Positions 1 to 10,099 of a DNA stretch of 64,000 nt are shown piece by piece (the first letter of the stretch is position 1; each line of letters starts with the position of its first letter). A program made the position numbers and the translations under genes. The stretch lies in contig CM036159.1 of the NCBI GenBank assembly GCA_020631735.1, positions 23,785,511 to 23,849,510 of the forward strand, written 5' to 3'. Origin of the DNA: Saccharum officinarum (taxonomy: Eukaryota > Streptophyta > Magnoliopsida > Poales > Poaceae). The notes beneath the pieces are model-generated. The model was not told where the DNA came from, did no database searches, and worked only from the letters and a program-made list of their open reading frames with translations.

Positions 1-568
1 CGGGCCGGACCGGTTCCGGTCCGGTCCGGTTAGGTATTCTCCAAATTCAAATTTAAAATTTAAAAAAAATACTGAAAAAATTCCTAAAAATAGTTCATGA
101 TTTATAGAAGTCAATGGTGTAAAATTTTTTCAAATTCGAGTTCGTTTAGTATTTATTTATACGTATAGAAGTTTGAAAAAAAAACCCCGGTCCTGCCCCG
201 TTAAGGCCCCCAAATTCAAATTTAAAATTTGAAAAAAAAAAAACAAAAAATGCTGAAAAAATTCCTAAAAATAGTTCGTGATTTATAGAAGCCAATGGTG
301 TAAAAAATTTTCAAATTCAAGTTCGTTTAGTATTTATTTATATGTATAGAAGTTTGAAAAAAAAAAGAAAATTCCAAACTCAAACCGAGCGGTAAACCGC
401 TCAAACCGAGAGGTTACCGCTCCAAACCGCCCGGTAAACCGGTGACAAACCGAACCGAAAGCGCGTTTGAATTCAAATTCAAATTCGACCGGTTACCGGT
501 AAACCGGACCGGTAAACCGGAACCAGAGGCCGGCGGTTTGGGGTGACCGATCGGTAAAAAAAACCCTG
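1..568. mobile_element. hAT-like element, 5' part outside window (copy 1)
   Basis: This is the right part of the element that is complete at 25060-25672. It ends in CCCTG at 568 and is followed by the 8-bp target duplication gtcacagc (569-576). Inside are two copies of an AT-rich unit of about 178 bp (roughly 45-205 and 210-365) and GC-rich inverted accggt/aaccgg motifs at 380-530. There is no coding capacity. Confidence 0.75.
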
Positions 569-646
569 GTCACAGCTAGACACACACCCTCGCGTTGCAT
601 CGGAAGGCGACACACTCCACAGCCTACTTACTGTGTCACTACTCAC

Positions 647-654
647 TATATATA
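647..654 (+). promoter_or_regulatory. TATA box upstream of NFD4-like exon (copy 1)
   Basis: TATATATA lies 146 bp upstream of the ATG at 801. A short leader with a GT microsatellite separates them. Spacing and composition fit a plant core promoter. The call is inferred; no transcript is available. Confidence 0.5.
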
Positions 655-721
655 GAGGTAGCCAGCACAAGTCCTGGGGCTCACACAAGTGGTATACCTA
701 GTAGTTAGCTCAAGAGACCAC

Positions 722-724
<3 letters not shown>

Positions 725-754
<30 letters not shown>
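725..754. repeat. (GT)15 microsatellite in the leader
   Basis: Fifteen uninterrupted GT units between the TATA box and the ATG at 801. Copy 2 has the same number, which is notable because dinucleotide repeats mutate quickly; it argues for very recent divergence or allelism of the copies. Confidence 0.95.
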
Positions 755-756
<2 letters not shown>

Positions 757-800
757 GTGGTCGTCCCGAGAACAAGTAATCAACCAGCCGGTGGACGGAC

Positions 801-1000
801 ATGGTGTTCGGCAGCGACCGTGCCATGGGGGCGGCCCCCGGCGCCGACGCCGCGAGCACGATGCGGTTCGCGTTGCACGTCATGCGCGGGCGGTGGTTCA
901 TGTTCTTCGCGTCCATCCTGATCATGGCGGCGGCCGGCGGCACGTACATCTTCGGCACGCGCGGCGCGGAGCTCCCGGCGTCCGGCGAGCCGGCGGGTAA
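801..1000 (+). pseudogene. First-exon remnant of nodulin-like (NFD4-type) MFS transporter
   Basis: The frame from ATG 801 reads a short polar N-terminus and then GRWFMFFASILIMAAAG and TYIFG. This is the signature start (first membrane helix) of plant nodulin-like/NFD4 major-facilitator proteins. In the family TYIFG is normally followed by a loop and further helices; here the homology stops and the frame runs through RGAELPASGEPAG to a possible splice donor (GGGTAAC near 998-1004). No later exon encoding the remaining helices was recognised within 10 kb. I therefore call it a truncated fragment with its promoter, although a first exon with distant exons is possible. Copy 1 keeps the frame; copy 2 does not. 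Confidence 0.6.
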
Positions 1001-1789
1001 CACATATACGTCTGGGCAGGCACAACAACAAAACCGAAAGCGATCCTCCCGGGGACAAGGCCCATAAGCCCACGCACAGTGAGCCCAGATCGAATGGTTA
1101 GACTGCAGCTGGCGCATGGAAGGCGGAAAGGGAAAAGGAGGCCCATTACTCACTGCACAAAAAAAGGGAGGCCCGTGGCTCACTACTCCACACAAAGCTT
1201 TTTTTTTGGAGGACTCCAAGTGCAGTCTATTTGGTCTTCGATTTTTGTAAAAGCCTGTCTCATTCGCATTCACCAATTAGAAATCGATTTTTTACCTCCT
1301 CCATCTTCTAAAATAGTCTGATTTTGTTTCCATGTGGTTTTTGTAATAGTTTTGGTTAAACGTGACATCACGTCAGCCGTGAGAAATGGTAAATCGGGCT
1401 GTATGTTAGGGGAGGTCAAATATTGACATTATTGAAAATTTATAGTAGTAACTTTGCAAAAACAATATCCAATTTTTTTTGAAAAGGAGTTATACAATTA
1501 AAAATCACAAATATGTTTTACCTTTCATATAGATTTTGTCTTAGCTTGAAAAAAAATATAAAACCAGTTTCAGATTTCCTTTTTCAAAAAAATATGGCCC
1601 ATCTTATGGTGCAGAGCTTGAAACTATTTTCATCTTATATGGTCTTCTTTTGGTGTTTGTTTTCTAATAGATGCTTTTGTTATATGTTATAATTAGTCTA
1701 CGTTGATGATACATGCTATGTAGAAGTTCAAGTGACTTTGAGGATACAAAAGTGACATGTAGCCACCTCATACTTAATCTTATTTAGAA
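1001..1789. other. Non-coding, AT-rich; nothing recognised (also 26104-26891)
   Basis: After the exon remnant the sequence becomes AT-rich with short overlapping frames on both strands and no family resemblance. No further NFD4 exon was recognised. The same sequence occurs in copy 2 with a handful of SNPs. Confidence 0.6.
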
Positions 1790-2003
1790 TAAACACATGT
1801 ATTACTTGTACGCTCTTGCACACTCATCCCTATGAATAAATATTGGGATTGATAAAGTCACAATAGAAGTCTCAATATCATGGGCATGCCCTTTGCCACT
1901 GAAACAACGTCATATGTTTGTACAATAAATCTAGAAAAAATCAACCATCTGTCTTGAGTCTAGGACTTGAACCCTAGGTACGGTTCAACCACAAGGAGTC
2001 AAA
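1790..2003 (-). mobile_element. tRNA-derived SINE remnant (copy 1)
   Basis: On the minus strand this contains a Pol III B-box-like block, GGGTTCAAGTCCTAG, near 1958-1974. Its distal part (cacactcatccctatgaa on the plus strand) resembles the tail of the better preserved SINE at 9544-9857. No clear target-site duplication could be fixed, so the borders are approximate. An old, degraded copy. Confidence 0.5.
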
Positions 2004-2997
2004 CATTTTGCAATATTTGTTAATTTATTTCCATAACATTCTCAATGCTTTAATTTTATAGTTAAATGCATCGAAAGGTCCATAAACTTGTCAAAGGGTG
2101 CCATATAGGTCCATGAGCATTGAAATTGTGTTTTTGGGTCCTTAATGTTGATTTCTCATTCACTGCAGATCCGTAACACTTCGTTATCCCATTCGCCGCC
2201 GCCTAATTCCACCACAACCGTGCTTCACCGCCAGCCAAAATGCAGATTCACCGATGGTTTTGCCTCTAATATCCTTTAACTATTAGAGACTATAGATAAA
2301 GCACATGGATATAGATATGTGGAAGGATAAAAATATTTTTGCAATTAAAGAGGTTAGCTATTACCTGGGTATCTAGATAACAATTAGCTAAGTAACTATC
2401 TGGACGCTTGGCTAATAATTAGTTATCATGTTAGTTAAACATGTCTAAAATTTTAAATTTACTTAAACTAATTTATTATGGGTAATAATTATGGAAGTGG
2501 ATTCCTAGCCGGGCCAAAATGGACACCGGAGGACAAAAAGGCACGTGTTGCAAGATCTGGTTGTGGAATAGAAGTCAAGAACAATAAGGCCTTTAGCAGC
2601 TATGTTCTCGGAAGGAACGGAAGGGAACCAGAACATGGAACAGGAAGAGAAACATGAAGCGATAGTTTATAATGTAATTGCACTATGAAAATATAAAATA
2701 TTATCTATGTCCTGAAGAGGATATAATTTTAGATAGTGTTATTATGTTAAAATATGTCCAAGTTTGATTAAATTTATATAAAAACACTAGTAATATTTAT
2801 CATACTAAATAGATATCATTAGTATTCTCATCATAGCAAAAAAGTGATTGTTCCTGGAATGATAACCCTAGAACAGGTAACGTTGATATTTCCAGCTGGT
2901 AAAGGTACGGCCTACAGGGTACCGCCCGGAATGATTTTCATCATGCCGGTGAGTTGGTGACACGTCAACTCAGGAAGTGACTGGAAGAGGTGTACAG
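2004..2997. other. Intergenic, no gene seen (also 27106-28099)
   Basis: AT-rich, with short degraded frames only. A CACGTG core (G-box) occurs near 2541-2546. No transposon ends were recognised. Confidence 0.5.
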
Positions 2998-3210
2998 TAC
3001 TCCCGTCCAAAAAATGTAATTTTATATGTATTCTTGATTAAAGTGTCTAAAGTTTATAGTTAAAAATATATATGTAAAATTACTGATATTTGTAATGCTA
3101 AATAAATATAATATAAAATATATTTTATGATAAATCTAATAATATTTGTTTAATTTAGTTAGTCAATCTTGAGTTTTTTTACTTAATACTAGAATATTAC
3201 GTTAAAATTA
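2998..3210. mobile_element. Degenerate Stowaway-like MITE (copy 1)
   Basis: Begins actcccgtccaaaaaatg, close to the Stowaway end ctccctccgtcc. The AT-rich interior follows the usual pattern (aaagtgtctaaagtttat, gataaatctaataatatttg). The right terminus is decayed. Confidence 0.45.
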
Positions 3211-3566
3211 GAGTTTTTTTTGACAGAAGAAGAACTACGCCATGCACATGTGCTGCCAATGCCATTTGCGCATGACAGGGCTGACAGAGTGAGAGGCTAG
3301 CCGGGTGCCCGGGCCCAAACCGTCCTGTGCTATACAGCTTCGATGGAGGGCACCTAATTAAAAATGATGACGAGTCCTAAAAGAACAGATGGTGAGTAGA
3401 TTTATCAATTCTGTATATAGATCGAATGGAATACCACACTACAGAGTTTGGGATCCACCTCTTCTTTGGACTATACGTCACGGAGTAGGCTAAACGTTCG
3501 ATTGATTCCATGCATAAATATCTATCTGTAGTTGCATTGCATGGGAGGGCCGGAGGGGTTTTGGAT

Positions 3567-3574
3567 CACGTGTC
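3567..3574 (+). promoter_or_regulatory. G-box/ABRE-like CACGTGTC upstream of sulfotransferase
   Basis: CACGTGTC about 770 bp upstream of the sulfotransferase ATG (copy 2: 28669-28676). The ACGTGTC core matches ABA-response elements bound by bZIP factors. A single motif is weak evidence for regulation. Confidence 0.25.
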
Positions 3575-4046
3575 CACGGAGTTTTCTCTCCATGAAAGAT
3601 GGCGTGGTGCACCTTTTTGCCACTTTATTTGCATATATACTTCTGTTCGCTCAAGGTTTGTGAAAATGGGGACATATTCGACGGAGACGCTGTGAGGATT
3701 CAATAATACATTCGTGTCTATGCATAAACATCCAACGCCAATAAATTAAGAAGCCATTGAGAAAACTATTAGTACATAAATTAAAGTTAGGTAAAAGGAC
3801 TACGGCAACAGATGCTTGTGCGCCGGAAAAAGTAGCGTTGCCTGCGGAGTACCCGAATGATTTTTGGCCACGCAGCACGCAAAGTGAAGGGACACACAAA
3901 AAGGACGTGACTGGAAGATGATGGTACTCCTGGGCCGTTGCCCAAGACAGCTATTTGGCACTTGCTCTGTTGCCTATTGGCTCCAAGGTTGCGAGGGTGC
4001 GTGCTCTGCGTCTCCTCGCCTGAAGGTTCGTGCTGTGGCCTGTGGC

Positions 4047-4053
4047 TATTTAT
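4047..4053 (+). promoter_or_regulatory. TATA-like element of sulfotransferase gene (copy 1)
   Basis: TATTTAT sits about 290 bp upstream of the preferred ATG (4337). Initiation some 30 bp downstream would start the transcript near or after the upstream in-frame ATG at 4076, which favours 4337 as the real start. Confidence 0.35.
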
Positions 4054-4336
4054 TGGACGCTTCCCGGATCAAGCGATGGCGACAGTCGGCGGTGGGCGCG
4101 CATGCAGTCAGTGGCGACGCGACACCCAGCTGAGCGCCCCAGCTCGGACTGCAGCACGACTTGCGCGATCGGCGTCGCCTCTCCTCTCCTGCACACCGCC
4201 CGTCGCCAACTCCTCGCCGGTGACCCCTACCGCAGCTCATCCTCCACTTCTTCTTGCTCTTCTTACATACTGTCACGCTAGCTACAGTTCATTGCATGCC
4301 TCACTGTTAATTTCCTGCCAATTAATCCCAAAAACC

Positions 4337-5362
4337 ATGGCGCAAGCTGCTTCTGAATCCAGCAAAACCCCCACCTCAGCGGCCGACGAAGCTGAGCCCA
4401 AAAGCTACAGCGACCTCGTCTCCACTCTCCCCGCAAGAGGAGGGTGGGTGTCGCTCGTTCAGTACCAGAACTACTGGCTGAACCCAGGCAGGCTCCAGCA
4501 CATCATCCCCGTCAAGGAGCTCTACAAGCCTCGCGCCGACGACATCATCCTCGCCACCTACCTCAAATGCGGGACCACGTGGCTGAAGGCGCTGGCCTTC
4601 GCCATCACGACCCGCGGCCGCCGCCACCACGCCGGCGACGACGGCGGCCACCCTCTGCTCACCGTGCACCCGCAGGAGGCCGTGCCGCACCTGGAGGTGC
4701 ACACCCCGGGGCAAGGCCTGGCGGACATCGAGAGGCTGCCATCCCCGCGGCTGCTCGGGACGCACCTGCCCCTCTCCCTGCTCCCGCCGGCCCTCGTGTC
4801 CGCCTCCGGCTCCGGCTCCGGCTCCGGCTGCCGCGTCGTGTATCTGTGCCGGGAGCCCAAGGACGTGTTCGTCTCGCTCTGGCACTTCGTCAATGGCATG
4901 CGCGGGGGCAGGTCCCCCGTGGAGATGGACGCCGCGCTCGGCATGTTCTGCGAGGGGGTCTCGCCTTTCGGGCCGGTCTGGGAGCACTACCTCGAGTACT
5001 GGAAGGAGAGCCTGGTGAGGCCTGAGCAGGTCCTCTTCATGAGGTATGAAGAGATGGTGGCGGACCCGGTGAGAGCCGTGAAGACGCTCGCCGGCTTCTT
5101 CGCCGTCCCGTTCACCGAGGAGGAAGAGAGAGGAGGGGTCCCGGAGGAGATAGTGAGGCTATGCAGCTTCGAGACGCTGAGCGGCTTGGAAAGCAACCGG
5201 ACCGGAGATCTTGATTCTGGAGACAACACGGTTATTGGGAAGTCTACGTTCTTCAGGAAGGGCAAGGTTGGGGACTGGGAGAACCACATGACCAAGGAGA
5301 TGGGCAAGAAGGTCGATGACGTTTTTGAAGAGAAGCTCAAGGGGTCTGGTCTCGTGTTTTGA
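4337..5362 (+). CDS. Cytosolic sulfotransferase (plant SOT/flavonol-sulfotransferase-like), copy 1
   Basis: A 341-residue intronless protein of the plant cytosolic sulfotransferase family, which moves sulfate from PAPS to small hydroxylated substrates such as flavonoids, brassinosteroids or jasmonate derivatives; the substrate cannot be told from sequence. Family landmarks are in order: PAPS 5'-phosphosulfate loop YLKCGTTWLKAL (residues 75-86, Lys77 kept), GTHLPLSLLP with the catalytic-type His143, the 3'-phosphate block CREPKDVFVS (171-180), and the C-terminal RKGKVGDW (307-314). The loop has Leu76 where the family normally has Pro. A Gly-Ser stretch (157-164) is low complexity. I chose ATG 4337 (context aaaaccATGG) although the frame is open back to 3938; the upstream part has no family similarity. 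Grass SOTs are usually about 330-360 residues and intronless, so the gene looks complete. Confidence 0.9.
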   Translation: MAQAASESSKTPTSAADEAEPKSYSDLVSTLPARGGWVSLVQYQNYWLNPGRLQHIIPVKELYKPRADDIILATYLKCGTTWLKALAFAITTRGRRHHAGDDGGHPLLTVHPQEAVPHLEVHTPGQGLADIERLPSPRLLGTHLPLSLLPPALVSASGSGSGSGCRVVYLCREPKDVFVSLWHFVNGMRGGRSPVEMDAALGMFCEGVSPFGPVWEHYLEYWKESLVRPEQVLFMRYEEMVADPVRAVKTLAGFFAVPFTEEEERGGVPEEIVRLCSFETLSGLESNRTGDLDSGDNTVIGKSTFFRKGKVGDWENHMTKEMGKKVDDVFEEKLKGSGLVF

Positions 5363-5484
5363 TTATTATCCATGCATGGCTTTCGTTTGTGTGATGAAGT
5401 TTTTTGTCTGGAATAATCATTTGTGCTTGTAGCAGTATTTATGTTAAGGGACCTTTCAATATTCTACTCAAAATAAGTTTTTAT

Positions 5485-5532
5485 GACGTTTTAGAAGACA
5501 AGATCAAGCTGGGATCTAGTCTTATGTTTTGA
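5485..5532 (+). pseudogene. Relic 3' end of a second sulfotransferase gene (copy 1)
   Basis: After the stop codon of the intact gene, the last coding 16 codons and the 3' UTR recur in diverged form. The relic reads DVLEDKIKLGSSLMF-stop against DVFEEKLKGSGLVF-stop in the intact gene, and is followed by matching 3'-UTR text (gattatccatg, gaataatcatt, gtatttatgt, ctactcaaaataa) to about 5625. The best explanation is an ancient tandem sulfotransferase pair collapsed by unequal crossing-over, leaving the old neighbour's tail. Confidence 0.75.
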
Positions 5533-5646
5533 TTATCCATGTCTGTGTGATGTTTGTCCAGAATAATCATTGTGCAGTAGTATTTATGTGTAATGGGATC
5601 TTTCTACTCAAAATAAACTAGGATTATGTGCCGAATAATTTATATA

Positions 5647-8600
5647 TCTACTAAGACCCCACTAGTAAATTTATCTGCAATCTCATGAAGCCACGTCACC
5701 ACCTGTGGCCCACTTCTCTCTACCTTCTTCGGTGGAACAAAAACCATTTCGTATCTTCTCCTTGGAGTTGTAACTGCCGGCACCTATTCTGCTTCTAGCA
5801 TATGAACGGACTAGAACTGATTCAAACGCTATCACTCGCGGGCTCCTCCATTAGCGGAGTAATTGCATCACAGAACCGTCCAGTACCGAATAGTCCATTG
5901 GTCCTACTAGTACAGTGCCCGTGTTAACGTCACGGCTTTATTTAAGGGACGCATATGAAAACAACCAAACGACGACATTTTTTCATATAATATTATGTTG
6001 AGAAGGCTTCACAAGCAAAATATACAAGATCTTTTCCTACACATTAGCATCTCATTCAATGAATGACAGAAGCAAAAGACATATATATAGGAAATCAGTA
6101 AGCCATCGCAAAAAAGTGTCGTATACATCTCGATAATTCAAAACATACATGTGATGTTGGTGATATCACTTAGCGCATTGCGTGTATCTCTCGGTATAGA
6201 CATTGTCAACTACCTGCGACGACATTTATCATTATTGTTGAATGTTTTTTTATGAAACAAAGATTAATGACACTGCTAATGCTACGGGCCACATCAAGTC
6301 CAAAGCTAATTAACTACTGAACGACCTGCAAAAGGCATGTAACTAACAAATTAATCAATTAACAGTACAAAAGCATCTGTAACAAAAGAACAAATCACTG
6401 GTTTCTTTTTCGCTTCTTCTTTGTACAGTCCTTTGCAAATATTTCTGTACAGCTTTGTTCTCTATACAGCTTTGGTCTCTGTATAAATAAATTTCCTCTC
6501 CCAGTTTGTCAACAGACAAAAAATAAGGACTCCTCACCTGACAAAATAAAGTGCCAAATGCTAAGCGGTATGTTGCTAACCTGCAGTGTGTTATATGTGT
6601 ATTGTTTCAGGTACTGGCCGGATTATGTCATATCATATTCTTTCAAGCTGAATATTTTAGGACTGCGCATATTGATTATCAATTTTTCATCACGGGATTT
6701 TAAGGAAACTCTTACTGAACCAACATGCACTATCTGGGATTGAACCAACATGCACTATCTGGAGCCATTGCCGGTTTTACTGAAAGACAACCATCACTGT
6801 TTGACATGTGTGTTACCATTCCCGTGTTTAAAATAAACATGCTTTGCAATTGCTAAACTTGCAGCTGTCAGATGCTATCTGGGATTATTGACTCATTCCC
6901 ATATAAAATAAAGATGGTATATGCACACTGACTCAATAGTTTTGGGCCAATCAGAAAGCACAAAAGCATGCTAACATGCAAGTCTTCTAACAGGCGTGGC
7001 CTCCACCGTGGCGCCTCCTCCGTTGTGGGCTGGTGACTGAAGCAACTTGCATGTATATCATCCTCAGGTAACCAAAAATTCAAAGTTTCCAATCCATGTG
7101 TCTGGAAATCAAAAGCTAGAAAGCCAACGTACCTCGAACTGGAAGAGTCTCCAACTGAGAGATCTCCTTGACGTGTGGTGGCGTCACGTGGTGATGAAGA
7201 TGGTGCTGGAGATCGCCCGGGTGTGGTGAAGTCGACGGCAGCGCTCCTGCCCGTCGCGGCGGAGGTTGTGCTCGCTCGGTTGAGGTCGCCGCCAGCGACC
7301 GTGTCAGTCGGAAAGATGCCGTGACCATGCCCTAGGTGCAGCCGCCGAGCAAGAGCTGACGCGGCGGCGCAGGGGCAGTAACCTGTGATGGGTCGCCGGC
7401 CAGCAGTACCTGTTTTGTTGGCGTACGATCGTGACAGCACGTGGACTGTGGCCTGCGAGCGGCACGGCGCCGGCGATGTGGCCGGCCGACAGCACCTGTG
7501 GGCGGTGAGTAGGGTTCCTCGGCCTGCCGGTGATAGCGGTCTTGCTGGCAGCGTCGGCAGCGGTGTCATCGACGGTTTCCTTTTTTTTCTTCGGCGACAC
7601 CAGGTTTTGGTGTTTTTATTTTTTATTTTTACCGGCGACGCCAGGTTTCGAGCACGGCTGGTTATGCGCTGAACGTGTTGAAGCACGTGCGGCGCCGCGC
7701 GTTGAAGCCTCGTCGCTGTTGATACAAACAACCGTGGCTCTAGGATTGCGTTGAAGTCTACGAGGGGTGGGTTTTTGCCCTTTACTTTAACGAAGATGAT
7801 TTTCTAGATATAATAAGGTTGGTGCACAGTGGCCAGCGGGGGACATTTTTTTTAAGGTGTACCTTAGATTGTTCCCTTATTATAGTAGAGATTTATAAGC
7901 TACAGACCGTCAGCCCTTGCTTCATCCGGACATGGTTGATTTAGCCGGGGTAGGGACGACCACCAGGCCGCGGCATCGTCGCACCAGCACCCACGGTGGG
8001 AAGAGGGCAAGAAGTGATGCTTGCGCTCTAGAGGCGGGTAGCTGCAGCAGTTGAGGGCAGGCAATGGAAGGAAGAGTGGCAGTAGCCTTTATCCCATGGT
8101 TCGCACTGAAGTTCGACGGAATCGACGTCGTGTTCTCGGGAGTGCGCCGCGATCACTCTTGGAGTTGCCATCGGTGGACTGGGCGCGATGGGCCAAGCAC
8201 ATGGACGCCTGGCGGAGTGGCGGGGCCAGTCGCGGGCTGTGCGTGCTCGCGCTGGAGTTTTGCAACTTGCAGAGGCGCTTGGCTGGCTCGCACTCGCAAC
8301 TAGCAGTCACGCTCGCGTTTCTCCATCGACCATCGCCAACCTGCGTGCGGCAGCAAGCGTGTGCAACAATGCGTCCAGCTCCGGCATTGGTGGTTGTGGT
8401 TCAATATTGTACTTTTGCTTTTTGTAAGGCAAGCCTAACCATACTGTATTCGTATGCATATGCAAAGGGATTGATTTGTGGAGAAGGAAGACGATGTATT
8501 TGGAAAGAGATGGAGAATAGTTCTGAATAAAGATTAGTCAGCGATAAAATTGGTATATTATGAAGGGCTGACCAATTTTAATTGCATAACCATGGCTTCC

Positions 8601-8936
8601 CGGTAAAAATAACAGGAATGACATATAAGGAATACAAAAATTAAAATCAATACAAATAGAGAGAACATATATATTTTTAGTGATATAAAAGGAATAGTAC
8701 ATAGATTTGAATGGTATATACTTAATTTTCTTTGTAAAATATGCTTATGTATTTTATGTAACTCTAATTATCAACTTATAGGTAGCTACCAACCGGTATG
8801 TTTCCTGAAACAATAGTCATGCATATTTTTCAATCACCAATGCTTTACTTCTTGATTTCACTATCTCTAACTCCATTAACCCTTCAGATATACACAACTA
8901 CAAAATTCGCGTAGCAACGCGCGGGGTACCATCTAA
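5647..8936 (+). mobile_element. Helitron-like element candidate (copy 1)
   Basis: The segment begins TCTACTAAGACC after an A. It ends with a short hairpin, CGCG-tagcaa-CGCG (8908-8921), then ggggtaccat and CTAA followed by T. A TC start, a hairpin about 10 bp before a CTRR end, and A-T insertion match Helitron structure, and 'gtagcaacgcgcgggg' is typical of grass Helitron tails. The interior mixes AT-rich sequence with GC-rich patches (7000-7750 and 8000-8400) that have grass exon-like composition but no recognisable protein; these could be captured gene pieces. The frames there (minus 6868-7731, plus 8051-8530) have no recognised family and I do not call them genes. There is no Rep/helicase gene, so it is non-autonomous. 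Confidence 0.45.
5907..5936 (-). other. Second Helitron-type 3' end, minus strand (copy 1)
   Basis: On the minus strand the sequence reads CCGTG-acgttaa-CACGG, then gcactgta and CTAG, followed by T. This is a hairpin plus CTRR end of Helitron type, pointing left. It suggests an older or oppositely oriented Helitron nested at this site. No matching TC start was identified. Copy 2 equivalent: 31009-31038. Confidence 0.35.
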
Positions 8937-9163
8937 TTTATCATGTGTACCGGTCATATCGTTGTGTCCGTACATATAAAAGCTTGTTATTAGCCATTGT
9001 GCTAATAACGAGCATAGAGTTCATCGGTGCAGCACAGTAAGAGCTCATTGTGCTAGACATTCAATCATCCATCCTTTGTATCAGCATATATATAAAAGTT
9101 GGCTAAATTATCATAATAATGTTCGTTTCTATATTAACCAAGCATCTGTCTGAGCTGTAATGC
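8937..9163. other. Intergenic, nothing recognised (also 34039-34265)
   Basis: Short AT-rich spacer between the Helitron-like end and the next MITE. It contains a local inverted repeat around ttattagc/gctaataa near 8987-9008. Confidence 0.5.
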
Positions 9164-9440
9164 GGGTAGAGATAAAAACGGATCGGATATAGATGGATAT
9201 CACTGATATTATATTTGTTTTCACATTTCTGTCCGGATTCGGATTCGAATACGGATAGTATCAACCATGTCGGATAGGATACGATTGGATATCGACATCA
9301 TAAATATGCGATTTGAATATTCGGATACGGATACGGTATCAGATGTTGAATATCTGGACTCGCATACGGACATATCTAAATCTCTTTAAATGGATTCGGT
9401 CTCGAATACGGTCAGAAAATATTTGTATCGTTTTCACCCC
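9164..9440. mobile_element. MITE with inverted GGGTGAAAACG-like ends (copy 1)
   Basis: Left end gggtagagataaaaacgga; right end tatcgttttcacccc, which inverts to ggggtgaaaacgata. The interior repeats cggat/atccg motifs in both orientations (cggatacggatacgg). This is a common grass repeat with self-complementary structure and no coding capacity. Confidence 0.6.
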
Positions 9441-9543
9441 TAAATACGGGTCATGTGCTCTTATTAGCCCATCTTGATATTAGGATTTGTGTTGGGACAA
9501 CGTGATGGTCAAATGTGGAATGTAGCTATTTCTTTCCCACATT

Positions 9544-9857
9544 TTTTTTAAATTACACAATACAACGTAGGCGTCCACAACACGCATGCACACTCATTCC
9601 TATGAAAATATGTACACAAACCCTACCCCTATGAACACCTCTGAAGGACTGAGCCGACAGATTTCGAGATTCACGAAGTCACCAGAGGCGCCTTGCTGTT
9701 GACAGGGACGTCGCCTACCACTGAAAGCATAGCGCCATTAAATCCTGGAATAAATAAATCCAGAAAAATACGAGCACCCGTGCCAAGTCGAGGACTTGAA
9801 CTCGGGTGGACAGGTTTCACCAGAAGAAACTCAACCAGTTAATCTATGATCAGTTCA
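9544..9857 (-). mobile_element. tRNA-derived SINE with 17-bp TSD (copy 1)
   Basis: Read on the minus strand, the element starts just after the right target repeat. It has a candidate A box near its start (tagattaactgg) and a B box GAGTTCAAGTCCTCG, then a long body, and ends in an A-rich tail (the T run at about 9544-9550). It is flanked by a perfect direct repeat, ctatttctttcccacat, at 9526-9542 and 9858-9874. Long target duplication, Pol III boxes and a poly-A tail together define a SINE. The related remnant at 1790-2003 may belong to the same superfamily. Confidence 0.85.
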
Positions 9858-10099
9858 CTATTTCTTTCCCACATTAGAGAGCTTAGCGGTGCATTGGAGT
9901 TATTTTCGTACATGTTCTGTTAATTATTCGTGTCCACAAAAATTATCTTTCTATGTGCTCCGTTAATTATTCTTTTTTAATTCCGCATTCTGAACACTCG
10001 TACGATCACATGTTTCACTTTCCCTATCTCCGCGAGAGGATGGCATCATCGACCTTTCTTGTTAGACGTTGTGCAGATTACATTTATTTTGTTGCCCAA

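Noticed and set aside
45..365. The 178-bp AT-rich units considered as centromeric or telomeric satellite
   Set aside because: Only two units, bounded by hAT-type ends and an 8-bp target duplication; they are interior repeats of a transposon.
4376..5025. Long frames antisense and alternate to the sulfotransferase (minus 4376-4987, plus 4444-5025)
   Set aside because: Shadows of a high-GC3 coding exon; His/Arg/Ala-rich without domains.
6868..7731. 287-codon open frame on the minus strand (and its copy at 31970-32833)
   Set aside because: No recognisable domain, low-complexity Arg/Pro/Ser composition, and overlapping open frames on both strands in a GC-rich patch; best seen as part of the Helitron-like segment.
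8051..8530. 159-codon open frame on the plus strand (copy at 33153-33632)
   Set aside because: No family similarity; other frames are equally open; likely chance or a captured fragment.
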